The notes below the pieces were generated by a model. The model was given only the letters and a program-made list of their open reading frames with translations. It ran no database searches and was not told the origin of the DNA. From Hirsutella rhossiliensis (lineage: Eukaryota; Ascomycota; Sordariomycetes; Hypocreales; Ophiocordycipitaceae): a stretch of 64,000 nt of DNA. Below, one piece after another: positions 1 through 13,493 of this stretch (position 1 is its first letter; every line of letters begins with the position of its first letter). The position numbers and the translations under genes were made by a program. The stretch covers positions 310,001 to 374,000 of the forward strand of contig NW_025408672.1 of the NCBI RefSeq assembly GCF_020360975.1, read 5' to 3'.

Positions 1-2600
1 TCGCCTCTATATATATAGATAATATCCTTATCTATATAAGTAGCTCCTATAAGGACTATATATAGAAAGTATAAAGGGTCCTAGAGCGCCTCTAACTTTA
101 TAGGCTCTACTTTAACCTAAATAAGTATAAATTTAGGGTTAAGAGGGTTAAGTACCTAGGCTTTATTATCTACGCTAGCGTAGGTATATAGGCAGATCCC
201 GTAAAGATCTAAGCGATTTAGGACTAAGCTGCTCTAACTATATAAATAGGCGTATAGAGCTTCCTTAGGTTCGCGAACTATTATAAGATATTTATTAGGG
301 GCTTCTCCTATATTATAATACCCTTAAACGAGATTACTAAGAAGTAAACTGCCTTTCGCTAAGGGCTTATATAGGAAGGAGCGTTCCGTACGCTTAAGGA
401 CCTATTCTCTTAAGCCCTAGTACTACTTTAGTAGGACTTCGACCGGTCTACGTTAGTTAAAGCGGACTATAGCGGCTAGGTACTTAGAAGAACGCTCTCT
501 TAAGAGGTAGATAAGTAGAAGTAACTAGTAGCGTTCTACTCTTATAAGCTAACCCTAGCGGAGCGGAATTATACTATTTATAATAAGGAGATACTAGCGA
601 TTATTAGCTACCTTAAGTAATAGTAAGCGGAGCTCCGGAGCTATAAGAGCTTCGAGGTTTTTATAGACTATAGGAACCTTAAGTACTTTATAACTCGCTA
701 GTACCTCTTAGAGTAGTAAGCCCGCTAAGCGGAGTATCTCTTACGCTTTAACTTCTTAATTAAGTACTAGCTAAGGCGGGACTCTATAGTCTTAGATACG
801 CTTTCCTAGAGGGATTAAGACTAGCTAACGGGAGCGGATATTAAGGCCTAGGATCTATAGCTTATCCTATAAGAAGCGCTATAGACTTATATAGGAGCTT
901 CTTTAATAGAGGAAGGCGCGGCGCCAACGGATAAGCCTTCCCTTATACCTTTACCTTAGCCCGGCAAGGAGGGATAGACCGGCCTAGGGGCGCGTATAGC
1001 GCGGGTATTCTAAGATAAGGTCCTCTAGCGCTTATAGGATTAGATATCGTCTCTAGACTATACCTACGAGAGTATACGCCGCGCTATTAAGTCTAGCGCT
1101 TAATACCTTAATCTAAAGCTAAAGCTAAAGGTATAAGTAGCTAACTATTATATCGACCTATAAGGGCACCTATATTAGCGGGGGAGACTATAGGTACCGG
1201 GCGCGCTATATACTATAGAAGCTAGGGAGAAGGATAGACCGCCGGAGCTAAATAAATAAAATAAGCTTTAAGGAAAGCTAGTTTAGCTTATCTATAACTC
1301 TAGTATCGTAGGCTACCTAAGTAGGTAGGGTATAGTAGTAGGCCTTATAAGGGATTTCTACTAGCCCCTCCTATAGTACTATATTCGCCGCTTCCTCTAT
1401 AACTACGATATCTATAGCCGTACTAAGATTTAAAGGGCGTAGCTTAAAGGGCTACTTAAGTAGCTTCTGGTACCTAACTAGTTCTATACGTATATATAGA
1501 TAGACTTTATAACGGAACTCTTACTTATAAAGGGCGGCAACCGCTATATATAGGTAATTAAAGACCGACTTAGTAAGTCTATAGTATTAGAGCCGATACT
1601 ATCTATAGATATAGAGTCCTATATAAAGCGCTTCCTATAATACTAGGCCCGCTTATATAGCTAGCTAGCCTTAATTATAAGCGATAAGGGATCGAATTAA
1701 ACTAGCCGCTTTTAGTAGTACCTATACTAGCTACTTTAAATTATATAGCTACTTAGTATAGTATATTACCTATAGACTAATAAAGGGCCTAAGAGGGTTA
1801 ACTAAGAGGCGTAGGCTTACCTATAAGCCGTCGTAGCCTATAACTAAGTAAACTAAGACCGTTAGCTCCCCGCGGCCTAACTTACGTTAAATAGTAAACT
1901 ATATACCTTTATTAAGATAGCCCTTTTCTTTATAACGTATAGCTTCGAACTACCTTTATTAGTTCCCTTTACTATAGATATAGTAGTAGAGTAGTATAGT
2001 AATTCGTTACTAGAGGGCCGCGCCTCTACGTTTATATAAAAGCTATAAGAGACTATAGATTATTGCTAATCCGCGATAGCCGCTACGGCGTAAGATTAAG
2101 AGCGGCACGCTAATAAGACTAGGGCCCTAGTAAATAAGTTTACGGTAGGAGATAAGGTATAACTAGACCTCTATAACTATAGGTTAGTATAGCTAAAGAA
2201 GAAGCTTAACTAGCTATACGCGAAGTTTATAGTATAAAGGGTTATTAGCTTATAGGTTATAGAGCTCGATAGTCTCTTAATAAGGGTTTATAATAAGATT
2301 AATATAAACCTCCTTTATAAAGCCTCCTTTAACCTACTACCTAGATAAGAAGTAGCGGACGCTTAACCGCTTATAATCGAGGTAGAGGGAAAGGATAAGT
2401 TCGAGGTTAAAGAGATATAGGCCGCGCGCTAAAAAAAGGTTAGTAAGGGGAAACGCTAAGAGGTCCTCGTTAAGTAGCGCGGGTATCTCGACCCTATATA
2501 AGAACCTATATATAAGTTTATAGGAACTATAGCCCTTAATAAGTTTAAAGCCTTATTTAGAACGGTAGATAAGAATAATAAACTAATAAACTACTAATAA
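1..2600 (+). mobile_element. Ty3/gypsy chromovirus A1, RIP-degraded pol, 5' part outside the window
   Basis: The plus-strand frame, read through many TAA/TAG codons, gives a recognisable chromovirus pol C-terminal half. The end of reverse transcriptase (FANYYKIFI-like, about 270-330) is followed by RNase H (about 430-830, including LTLAERNYTIYNKE-like and a DxLSxRD-like end). The integrase core lies at about 1480-2080 (SDKGSN-like second Asp region, then a TNKGPKRVN stretch matching the TDGxxERxN motif). A GPF/chromodomain tail follows at about 2390-2530 (EVLVKxRGYLDP then EP). Stops occur where Gln or Trp is expected, as RIP produces from CAG, CAA and TGG. The element runs off the left edge, so gag, protease and the RT palm are not visible. 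It is certainly not translatable. Two further copies of the same family lie at 24.6-26.3 kb (inverted) and 27.3-29.6 kb, which explains why RIP hit it. Confidence 0.85.
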
Positions 2601-2629
2601 TAGCCCGGGCTAAGACTATAAAGTAAGTA

Positions 2630-4390
2630 TAGTAAAGGGGGTAGTTATAGTAATATAAGTAATATAAGCGTAATAGTATAGGTAGAGATAAAAATAGCGT
2701 TTATTATAGGGCAGAGCTCTTAAACTACTTAGGCCTATTCCTTATTATTATTATTATTATTATCCTTATTATTATTATCCTTATTAGCCTCCTCCTTCTT
2801 ATTAGCGGCGGCGGCGGTCTTTAAGGCGCTAAGGCGGCCCTCTAAGCCCGTAAGCTAGTTAGCGGCGGCGGTAGCTCTAGGGGTAAAAGGGCAGCGGCTA
2901 GCGGCGGCGGTAAGGGCAGCGGCGGTAGTAGAGGTAGGCACGGCTAAGGGGACTACTAATAGGGCGACGGAGGTAGTATCCCTAGCGCTAGGTATATTAA
3001 AGGCGGAAATAAGGGAGCGGAAGAGTAGGACTTACTTAAGTATAAGGCCCTATCGCTTAAGGGCGCGGAGGTTACGGTAGGCGGCGGCGGCGGCGGTAAG
3101 GCGCTTCTTAGTAGCCCCCTACGCCTACCTATACGAGCCGGCCTTTTAAGTTAACGCCGTAGCGAGTAAGACGGGAGGCGCCGCCTTATAGGCGCGGCCG
3201 GCTCGCGCGTACTAATAGTAGCTACCGCCGCGGCGGCGCCCGGCCTAGTCGGAGTAGTCGAGCTCCTACGATATATAATATATATAGGGGGCCGAGCGGG
3301 CGGCGCCGGCCTATACTTAGCGCTTATACTATAGGAGGTTAGCGGATAACGTTTATTATACTTACCTAACTATAGACTTACGGGGGTAGCGGAGACGGAG
3401 GCGGGGGCTAAGGGGCCGGGCGTTATAGGTAGCGGCGGGGATAGCGTCGTTACCTTAAGGGGCAACGTAAGAGCGAATAGTATAGTAAAGGCGGCGGCGG
3501 CGGCGGTAGGAGCGGTAGCAGCGGCGCGGGTAAGAGCGGCGGTAGCGGCGGAGTTATCGTCGGCCGCGGCTAGCATAGCGTCGATAAACGACTCTATACG
3601 CTCTAAGAAGGAGGAGGTAGGAGAGAGAGAGGCAGATGTATCTATCGCGGAAGTTAGCACGATAGAATATAGCCTCCTACTTTATAAGGCGCGGAACTTA
3701 CTAGTTAGAGTTATTATTATTATTAAGGCTATTATTACTACTACCGCTACTACTATAAGTATACGTTAATAGAGCGGCCTATATAGCTAAGAACGGACTA
3801 ACGCCTTAGGTAAAGTAGAACTTACCTATTAATACTATTACTATAGTTAAAGAAAGGAGAAAAGAAAGAGAAAGGGGAGGGGGGGATACTACCTTATATA
3901 CCCCTTAGTAGAGGATGCTACCTAAGATAGAAGGGACGGGTAACCTAAGGCTTATATAGGTCTAGACTAGCCGCTAGCTACTTAAGGGCGTATATAATAG
4001 GTTATACCCTTATTTAAACGGCTAACTAGCTAACGAGTATAAAGCTAGGTCCTAGCTACCTAGGCTAATAGGCGCGGGGATAATAGGGCTAGTAGGGCTA
4101 GCCTTATTAATAGGAAAGGGTAAGGAAGAGCCCGCGGTATAGGCCTAATTATATAGGAGCCGTTAATAAGGCAGCGCTACGCCGCGCTTAAGGGAGGGCA
4201 TTATATAAGAGTCTTTAACTATTATAGGTTATAGGCTTAGGCTATAGCCTAAGCTATATAGTTATATATAGAGGGCCGGATCCTATAAGTATAAGGGCGG
4301 GCTAGCTATATATAGAAGAGCTCTATATAGCTTATTAATATTATCCTATAGATAGCACCTATATATATACCTCTACCTACTCTATAAAAT
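2630..4390 (+). repeat. Candidate 3' LTR (about 1.75 kb) of gypsy A1, with GGC-rich blocks
   Basis: A purine run (about 2630-2641, agtaaaggggg) after the chromodomain looks like a polypurine tract. The sequence from there to about 4390 recurs at the end of the copy at 27.8-29.6 kb, and its first part recurs inverted at 24.64-25.4 kb. It contains (TTA)n at about 2746-2795 and several GCG/GGC-rich blocks (2810-2930, 3080-3250, 3480-3560) that carry few CpA/TpG sites and so survive RIP. A 96-codon open frame here (3370-3660, minus) is Ala/Thr/Ser-rich low-complexity translation and not a gene. The LTR reading is inferred from position and recurrence; the matching 5' LTR is outside the window. 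Confidence 0.55.
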
Positions 4391-5700
4391 AGGATAGACC
4401 TAAATATAATATAAAAAAGTAAAGGAAAGTATTTTAACTATAAGAAACTTAGATATTACTTTAAAGAATATAGATAACCTTATAAAGAGAAGAAAATAAG
4501 TACTAGCCCTAGAAGGTAAGAAATACCTAAACGCTATTAATAGATAGGAACTAAAGTATAAACTCCTTAGTTAAACTATATACTATAACGATAAATATAT
4601 AGTATACTTATATAATAAGAACGGTACTAGATAGTTTTTAAAGCTACTAAGGAAAACCCTTATAATAATATAGTAAAGGGATCCTAAAATATAGAAATAA
4701 GTTAAATTTATAGAACTAAAATACCCCTATCTTAAAGGAGTCTCTTAAGACTAGATTAAGAAGAGCGGTAAATAATTCTAGGAAGATATATAAAATAAAA
4801 ATCAATAATAATAATAGGCAGTCTATAAATAATATAATAAAGAAGATATAGATATAGCCCTTATACTTATAAAACTTAGATAGTAACCTAAAAAGGAATA
4901 ATAAAGTATTAACGATATAAGCTCTAAAGAATAAGAAATACCTAGAGAAATAAAAGATAAGAACGAACTTATATTACTACCTTTACTACTAAGGGAAAAT
5001 ACTATAATTAGAGAATATACTTTATACTTTAAAGTATTTAAAGAAATACTTAAAATTAAAACCTAATAAATACCTTATATTCTTATAGAAAACTAATAAG
5101 CTATATTAATTAGATATTAACTAGTACTACGCGGAGGAGACTATACTATAGCTATCGCTATAGTCGATACCTTTATAGCTTTATAATAAGAATAGTAACT
5201 ATAAGAAGAATTTAAAGATAATCTATAAATATAACTTACTTATAAGTACTATAAGTATATTTTATAGATATTATACGTTTACTTAGATTATATAATATAC
5301 TTTTAGATAAAGGTATAATACGACGCTTTCTTAGTTAGGTTTAAAGGATAAGTACTTTTAAAACCCTACCTAAGTATAGAACTAAACTACTAGAAAATTA
5401 ATTAACGCTACTTAAACGACTAAGTTATATTATTAGAACCTAATTATAGCACGCTACTTAAATACTATAATAATTATAGTTTATTAATAAGATATCTTTT
5501 AAAGATATATAAAATCTATAAATACGCTAAAATAAAGGAATAGTATAACGCTACTTACTTTAAAGTATTTAAACTATTAATCTTTTAAAGACTTATATAA
5601 CGAATTAAATATAATAAAGAAGATTATAATAAATATATATACTTAAACTATAACCCTCGTAGTATAATAGTTATATACCTAGGAAGCCTACTAGCTATAA
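4391..5700. repeat. RIPped AT-rich block, unassigned
   Basis: Very AT-rich sequence with stops in all frames and almost no CpA/TpG. A plus-strand frame at about 5000-5690 can be read as a long hydrophilic polypeptide through stops, so this was probably coding DNA of a transposon (possibly a gag), but I do not recognise a domain. No terminal repeats were identified. Confidence 0.4.
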
Positions 5701-6410
5701 CGCTAGAGTTAGTTTAAATCCGGCTAAGGGCACGATTAATTTTTAGTCGGACTAGTAAACTACGCTAACCTACTTATTAATTAGCTAATTAGCGCTTCTA
5801 AAAGCGCTTATAAATATACTAGCAGTCTAGCCCCGCTATAAGTAGGCCGGCCCGGACCTCGCCTACTTAAACCTAGTAACGAATTCGTTAGGACCTCCCC
5901 TTAACCCCGGTCCGGGCCCCCCGACCAGGAAAATAAAAACCTAGGGCCGATACTAGTAACTTAATAAGTACGGCGCGAAGCCGGTGCAATAACCTAACTA
6001 CCGGCCTAGCTAAAGGCCGGCATTAATAAAAAATAGCCCGCTAAGCCTTATAGCGGAAAATTAAGGCAGAGCCTAGGAAGATATCGTTATATAATAAGGT
6101 CGGAGATAATTATATAATTAACTATTAACCGTTAACTAAAAAACGCTCGTACTACCGATTAACGCTATATACCCCGCGTACGTAAAGGAGTTACTTTCTA
6201 AGGTTACTTTATAGCGGGGCTAATACGATTCCGACTAACTATAACGATACCTAAGATAGCCGGCGTAAGATTCCTATATATTATAACCGCGACCTAGTAT
6301 AAGGGCGGACTAGCTATAAAAGAGGGGAGGGTTTTCCTCTAAGCACTTTAGCTTTTCCCTTCTATTTAACGTATAAGTTCTAGATACCTCTAGATAGGTT
6401 ACTAGTATAA
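5700..6410 (+). repeat. CpG-rich LTR-like or promoter-like block between two RIPped coding blocks
   Basis: About 700 bp richer in CpG (many CCGG and CGCG) than its surroundings. Near its end it has a TATAAA (6315-6320), a purine run and a pyrimidine-rich transcript-start-like stretch, followed by (TAA)n at about 6415-6432. This resembles the U3-R part of an LTR, or the promoter of the gypsy element that starts downstream. It does not match the LTR candidate at 11.26 kb, so its owner is unknown. Confidence 0.35.
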
Positions 6411-6439
6411 TCTTAATAATAATAATAATAATATACTTA

Positions 6440-9400
6440 AACTATAGAGTTTATAAATATAAAAAAGTATAAGTATAGTATAAATAATATAACGGTATAC
6501 TAAAAGATTATTAGTAATATATATAAAGGCTATAAGCTATATTTAACTAAGGAAGAATTAATATAAAAATACTATATATAAAATAGAAAGATATAGAACG
6601 AAAACTTAACCTTTAGTATAAAAATAAATAGAATTATAAAGTATAGTATATAATTAACTATAAAGTAGTATAATATAAATAATATAGCGTTAAGAAATAA
6701 GAAATCTTTAATTAGCTATAAGAAATTAGTATATAAAGCCCTAATATAATACTACGCGACGAAGATATAAAGAAACGATATTAATAATAAATTAAAGAAG
6801 AATACCTAAATAAAATAAATAAGTATTAGGTAAAAAATAAGGTACGCTATCTATAAAAGGGCTATAGACTAGTATAATATAATAAGATCTAAGGACCTTA
6901 TATATAGTAACGGTAAGCTATAGTAACTAAATAGTATTAGATATCTAAATTATAGGATATTATATATATATACTTTTAGATTATAGCGTAATAGGTAATT
7001 ACGTTTTACTTAAAGTTATTAATTATTACCGACTTATATAGAGATATAAGATAGATCTATATAAACTTATAAATATTATAGGAGAGGCCTTTAACTATAA
7101 TAACGGAATTATTAATATAGAGATTAATTACCTTAATATTAATATCTAGGGCTATAATAAATAAGTTAACTTCGATATTATAGATATTAAAGAATACGAC
7201 CTTATATTAAGGCTTCTATAGCTATAGGAGAGCAACTTACTAATTAACTAGAAAACTAGCTAGCTATAATAAAACGAAGATATAAGTTTCTAAAACTAAT
7301 AGATTTAGGAAAAAGTAAAATTTTATAATAATTTAGCTACTAAATAGGATAAAAGGAATAACTATTTAAGTAAATTATTATAGGCTTTAGCGATATAAAT
7401 AAAAATAATAACTAAACTAGCGGATATAATAAAATCGACTAATAAGACCTACGTACTAACTAATATAGCTATATAACTTAGTATCTAATATAAATAGAAT
7501 AAAGGATATAATATAAAGATCTAAAGAGTTATTACTACTTTAAGGAAAGACCTTAAATAAATTAATAAAGAGCTTAAGTTAAGAGAAACTAGCTCTTAAA
7601 AGAAAGAATAAAGCCTATAAGATAGAATAAAGAATATCCCCTAAGAATACCGGAAATATAATAAACTCTTTAAGAAAGAACTTAAGATAGGGTTACTTAA
7701 ATATAGCTAATAAGACTATAAAATTTATCTTAAGGAGGGAATAACGCCGACGTTCTATAAGATTTATAACTTAAACGAAAGGTAGCTATAAACGCTATAT
7801 AACTACCTTAATAAGAATCTATAAAAGGGATATATATAAATATTAATATCTAAAGTAAGCTACCTAGTTATATTTATTTTAAAGAAAAATAGTAAGCTAT
7901 AACTAGTTATTAACTATAGACGCTTAAACGATATTATAATAAAGGACTGAATACTATTACCGCTTATATCGGAACTATAAGATTAACTATATAGTAAAAA
8001 ATAGTTTATAGCCCTTAATCTTAAAGGCGCTTATAACTTAATATATATAAAAAAGGGATACGAATAAATAATAGCTTTTAAAACGAAATTTAGACTATTT
8101 AAATATTTAGTAAGACTATTTAAACTTATAAATATACTAGCTACCTTTTAACGGATAATTAATAATATCCTATATAAATACTTAGATATCTTTATAGTAG
8201 TATACTTAGATAATATCCTAATGTTTTTAAATACCTTAAAAGAATATAAGGAATACGTTTATAAGGTACTCCGTATATATTAAAATATAAAGTTACTAGT
8301 TAAACTAAAGAAAAGTAAGTTCTATATATAGGAAGTAAACTTCCTTAAATATATAATCTTACTAAGAGAGATATAAATATAATAAGATAAGATTAACTTA
8401 GTTAAAGAATAGCTAATACTAAAGAACGTTAAGGATATATAAAGTTTCCTAGGATTTATAAATTACTACTAACGATTTATTAAAGATTTTAAAAAGATTA
8501 TAGTACTACTATATAACTTAATAAAAAAGGAAAAAGAATTTATATAGGACGATAAAGCTAACGAAGCTTTTAAATATATTAAGACTATAATTATATAAGA
8601 ATTAGTCTTAACTACCTTCGATTTAAAACAATAAATTAAACTTAAAACCGATATATTAGACTTTACTTTAAGAGTATAAATTAAATAAAAATATAATAAA
8701 AGAAGACTTTAACTAATTATATTCTATTCGAAGAAGCTATATAGTATAGAACTTAATTACCCTACCTATAATAAAGAATTCCTTATAATTATTTAAGCTT
8801 TTAAGGAATTTCGATATTACCTTCTTAAAAGTAAATATAAAGTTAAGGTCTATATAGATTATAAGAATATCTTATACTTTATAATAATATAATAGTTAAA
8901 CGGATAATAGATCTAATAAGCTAAATACTTATTAGAATTCGACTATAAAATAATTTATAGAAAAGGAATAGAAAACGGTCGAGCTAATACCTTTAGTCGA
9001 TAAAGTAACTATAATATAAGGGCACCTATAGCGAAAGGATAGCTCTTAGAAATTAACGAAAATAAGAACTATTAGTAACGATAGCTAAATATAATATTTA
9101 AAGTATAACCTAATAACTTAATATACTAAAAGATCCTAAAATAAATAAAAGAATATAAAGTATTAAACGGATATAATATAGAGTATTTAGAAGTTCTAAT
9201 ATATAAAAATAAAATCTAAATACTATTAGAATTATAAGATAAAGTTATATAAGATATATATAAATATTTAATATATAGATACTAAGGAATATAAAGAATA
9301 ATAAAACGGATTAAACGATAATATAACTTCTTATAACTTAAAGAAGTAGTATAATAAGTTATTAAAAAATATAAACTTTATATAAAAAGTAAAGCTAAAT

Positions 9401-10520
9401 AATATAAACTATATAAAGAATTATAACCGCTATTAATACTAAAGAAACTATAGGATTTAATAGCTTTTAACTATATTATAAAGCTACTACTATTAAAAGA
9501 ACTTATAACTAACGTTAAATACGATAGTATATTCGTTATTACTAATAAACTAATAAAGTATAGATACTTTTTACTATATAAAGAAGTAAGTAATATAAAA
9601 GAGCTAGTATATATATTCCTATAAATAATTATTAGTAATTATAGACTACTAAATAAGATTATCTCTAATAAAGGAAGTATATTTATAGCTAAGTTTTAGT
9701 AAGCTCTTTTAGTATAATTAAGGACGAAATATAAGCTTAGTATAGCTTATTACTTATAAATAGATAGATAAATAGAATAACTTAACTAAACGCTTAAATA
9801 ATATTTATAATACTATATTAGCTATAAATAAAACAATTAAGTTAAATAGCTATTAATAGCGTAACTAGCTTATAATAGCTTAGTTATAGAAATAACTAAG
9901 CTCTTACTAGTATACGCTAATTATAAATATAACCTAGAAGTATTTAAGGTTACTTAATAAGGACTATAAGCGGAACGAGCGATACTATAAGTAGATTAAC
10001 TATAAAGATTATATAAAGAAATATAATAAGAACTTTAATTTATTAAAGAACGAATATCTACTTACTATAATTAGAAACGATTATAGGGACTAATCTTTTA
10101 AGAGGGAGATATAGTCTACCTTATATAATAAAATATTAAAATAAAATAACTAAGTAATAAATTAGATTTTAAGAAACTTAGACTATTTAAGGTTAAGAAA
10201 ACTATTTTAAAAGTTAACTATAAACTTTCGCTACTAATAATAATACGGATATACCTAATATTTTATATCTTATTATTAGAACTAGCGCTATAAAACGCTA
10301 AACTATAGGAAAAAATTAAAGTTAATAACGATTAAGAATATAAAGTAAAATAAATACTAAATATAAGAAAATAAAGTTAGTAATAAGAGTACCTTATTAA
10401 GTAGAAGGGATATAGACTAAAGGAAAATACTTAGGAACTACTTAAGCACTTAACCTACTATAGCTCTTTACTTCGATAATTTTACTAAAAGGTTTAAGAG
10501 GGATTAAAGGACTAAGATTT
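6440..10520 (+). mobile_element. Ty3/gypsy chromovirus E, RIP-degraded gag-pol
   Basis: One plus-strand frame, interrupted only by RIP-type TAA/TAG stops, carries the full chromovirus order. A retropepsin end lies at about 7080-7230 (the yDLILR-like element after a hydrophobic strand). Reverse transcriptase lies at about 7690-8500 (LxGAYN, AFKTKF, ATFQRIINxIL, then YLDNIL at the active site, where YLDDIL is usual, and SFLGFINYY). RNase H follows at 8600-9010 and integrase at 9360-10010 (YDSIFVI near the first Asp). GPF and the LP..I...FYILLLE strand are at 10180-10270, and a chromodomain (EYKVK, then VEG, then a WEP-like end) at 10330-10510. Gag is probably the 6440-7050 part but is too degraded to prove. 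The element is dead. Confidence 0.85.
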
Positions 10521-11242
10521 ATAAACTCCTTACTAATACTAAATAAGGACTAATTTACCTTATTAGGAACGCCTAACGATTATAAGTTATTTACTACCTA
10601 ATACTTATATATATTAAGCGTAGGTAAAACGCTATCCTTAGTATCTACTTCTTAGATACTATAACGAAATAACTTAGAACTCTTTTCCTTTATATAATTT
10701 TAAATCTTTTAGATACGAGCTAAATAATTAACGGCGATAGATATTTACGACTAAAGGTTTATAAGCTATACCTAAAGCTTTAATAAGGCTTCCCTAGCTT
10801 CCTCCTCTTTAGAATATAGCCTATACTACTCCGCTAATAATTTAGTTACTAAAAGAAATACGTTAGCTACTACGTATAAAAAGAATTAAAAATACCTATA
10901 AGAAGAGGCTACTAAAACACTATTATAATAAGGATAACTACTAGTAATATAATTATTATAGCGCAAAGAATTTTTAGCTATCTAATAATTTATCTTCTTT
11001 ACCTTAAAGTATTAAGTATATAGTATATTAGTAGGATCTCCGCTTAAGTCAATATATTTAGTAAGAGTAGCGCGCTTAAAGGCTTTTTAGGAACGATTTT
11101 TTAGTATACGACTAAATATACTATTAGTAGTATATCCTAAAAGGATAAAGAAATAAGGAACGATATACTTATATACGACGCGATAAAGGTATATTTATAT
11201 ATAGCGGCTAAGGTAGCTATAGTAGGTTTTATAGATAAGACT
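10521..11242. repeat. RIPped block between the gypsy E chromodomain and its polypurine tract
   Basis: About 720 bp of AT-rich, stop-filled sequence follows the chromodomain and precedes a clear purine tract. It could be an extra 3' reading frame, an untranslated region or a later insertion. I see no recognisable motif. Confidence 0.4.
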
Positions 11243-11610
11243 AAAAGGAGGGGAGATATTATATTACGACTATAGCTACTAGGCCGCTAACGGTCGACCG
11301 CGTTAAGCACTTAATATAGTCTAATAGATAAATAGTTAGTATAACTATTTAATAGATATAGGATTAAGGGGATCGTAAAGATCTAAGTAATCTAGGATTA
11401 ATAGGATTACTACGCTCTATATAATCTAATATTAGGGATTATAGCTAGGCCTATAATCTAAGGATAGTCTTTATAGGTATATATAGCTACCTACTTTTAC
11501 TCCTTTAGATAGATAGCTCTCTAGCTTTTAATATAGATCTTTATTACGATTCTATCTTTAATTCTAATTACCTAGTTATAGTCTATAGTCTATAACCTCC
11601 GACTTATTAC
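11243..11610 (+). repeat. Polypurine tract and start of the gypsy E 3' LTR candidate
   Basis: A 14-nt purine tract (11243-11256, aaaaggaggggaga) is followed immediately by tattatatt, the expected RIP product of a TGTTATATT-type LTR start. The right end is blurred where the minus-strand copia B sequence begins. No 5' partner LTR was found in the window. Confidence 0.5.
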
Positions 11611-13488
11611 TAATATAATATACTTATTATTACTTAAACTACGCCCTATTATATCTATTAATATAAACCCCTCGATAGGTTTATCCCTTAAGAATAATAC
11701 CGGTCGTTATATTATCTTAACCTACTTTTCTTAAAGGAAGGTATTAATATTTAGTAGAGGTCTTTTATCTTTAAGGGTTATCCCTTTAGACTATATTATA
11801 GAGCCTTTTTTTACTAGCTTATTTTATAGAGCCTCCCTTTACCTATTATTTCTTTATAATAGTAAAATAAGAATATAAAGGTATATTCTTATAGCCTCCC
11901 TTAAAAAGTACTAGGTTAATAGTACTCTTTACTAGTAATTTCTTTTATAGTAGATTTATCCTTATTAAGAATAAGATATATAATAGGAATATAAGGGAAA
12001 ATTTTAAAACCCTTTATAAGAATAACCTTAGTAGGAAAAATCCTAGTTATAGTTATAATATTTCTCTTATTTTTAGGTAAACCTTTATAAGGAAAATGCC
12101 TTAAAGAGTTATTATAGGAAACCTTGAATAAGGAAAACCCTTATTTTTATAAGTTATCTTTTACTAATAGGAAACCTTTTTAAAGGAAAACCCTATTAAT
12201 TATATATAGAGGAAAAGCTAAGAAAGTAAAAGATAGCTAAAAAACCTTTATTAAAGGGATATAAGCTTTTCTTTTTAAGGCGCTTTTAATTTTATAAGAG
12301 AAAGAAGCTCTTAAAACTTAAAGAATATTTCTCTTCTTAGTTCCTTAGTAAATATATCGGTAATATTATCTTTAGATTTAATATAGAAAATCCGGATCTT
12401 CTTTTCCTTAATATTTTCTTAGGTATAAAAGTAAGTAATATCTATATACTTTATCTTTTTATAAAATTCTAGATTTTTAGCTAGTTTAATAGCTGCTTTA
12501 TTATCTATTAAAATAAGAAGTATAGTATTAAGAATTATAAGAATATACCTTTATATTCCTATTTTACTATTATAAAGAAATAATAGGCATAGGGAGGCTT
12601 TATAGAATAAGCTAGTAAAAAGAGGTTCTATAATATAGTCTAAGGGAATAACCCTTAAAGACAAAGACCTCTACTAGATATCTATACCTTCCTCTAGGAA
12701 AGGCGGGTTAAGATAAGCCTATCCTTATAAATAAAAATATATATTTTATATAGAAGTTAATTACGAGTAGAACGGATACCCTATTACCTATTTTATCTTA
12801 GTAGTTCCGAAGATATCCGCGATATAAGAATAGGTAGAGCATAGAATATTCTAGTTAAATCCCCTACTTATACTAGAACCTATAGTCTTACGTTATCTAT
12901 TACGCTATAATTAGACTATATACTAAGTTAGGAAGATATACTATAGATAGAGCTTTTTAAGCGCTATAGAATATACTAGAAAGCTAACTTATTAGTTTAC
13001 TAGTAGGCGGGCAATAGTTTATAAAAGACGAAGGATTTCCCTAGGAGTAGTATATAAAATAAGTAAGTTTATAAGTATCCTTTACAACGCTATTCTTTTA
13101 ATATATTATTTAGCTACCTATATACTCGTTATAAATTCTAGATAAAATCCTACGCTATACTCCTTCGACCGATCTATCTACTTACGTTATCGATTACCTA
13201 ATTCTACGCTTATTGCTTATACCTTCTTATAGGAATCCTAATAGATAAGCTATTATTTATAGAATAAAATAAACGATTTAAATATAAAACTTCTTTATTA
13301 GCCTTCTTAAGGGCAATAAATTTAGCTTTATAGATTAATAGGGTTATAGATTTTTACTTCTTACTAGCCTAACTTATAATATTTTTATAAATATAGAAAT
13401 AGTATTTAAAAACGGATTCTTTATTTATAAAGCTAAACGTCTAGCTAGCGTTAAAGTAACCTTTTATAAAATTATAAGTATAAGGGAT
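11611..13488 (-). mobile_element. Ty1/copia B, 3' part (RNase H and pol end), RIP-degraded
   Basis: Read on the minus strand, 13488-13232 gives a copia RNase H segment (ISQASKK then LLIYKAKFIALKKANKE, matching the SKKQ...STEAEYIAL motif). After the inserted solo LTR the frame continues at 12535-12340 with LIDNKAAIKLAKN and a YIDITYFY-like stretch, then a KE/TK pol end. The rest of the RNase H boundary and the reverse transcriptase lie at 23.83-24.64 kb, beyond the copia D insertion. The block at 11611-12300 should hold its 3' untranslated region or LTR, but no ends could be set. It is inactive. Confidence 0.75.
12536..13231. repeat. Solo LTR (696 bp) inserted in the copia B RNase H
   Basis: The unit starts TATAAGAA and ends TTCTTATA, an inverted pair that would be TGTAAGAA/TTCTTACA before RIP. 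It is flanked by AGAAT (12531-12535) and GGAAT (13232-13236), a one-mismatch 5-bp target duplication, and removing it restores the copia B frame. A second copy of exactly 696 bp lies at 26393-27088. Confidence 0.8.
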
Positions 13489-13493
13489 ATTAT

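Noticed and set aside
3370..3660. 96-codon minus-strand open frame
   Set aside because: Ala/Thr/Ser-rich translation of GGC-type low-complexity DNA inside a repeated LTR-like block; the other copies do not keep it.
5700..6410. 5' LTR of gypsy E
   Set aside because: Position and TATA box fit, but the sequence does not match the LTR candidate after the purine tract at 11243, so pairing is not supported.
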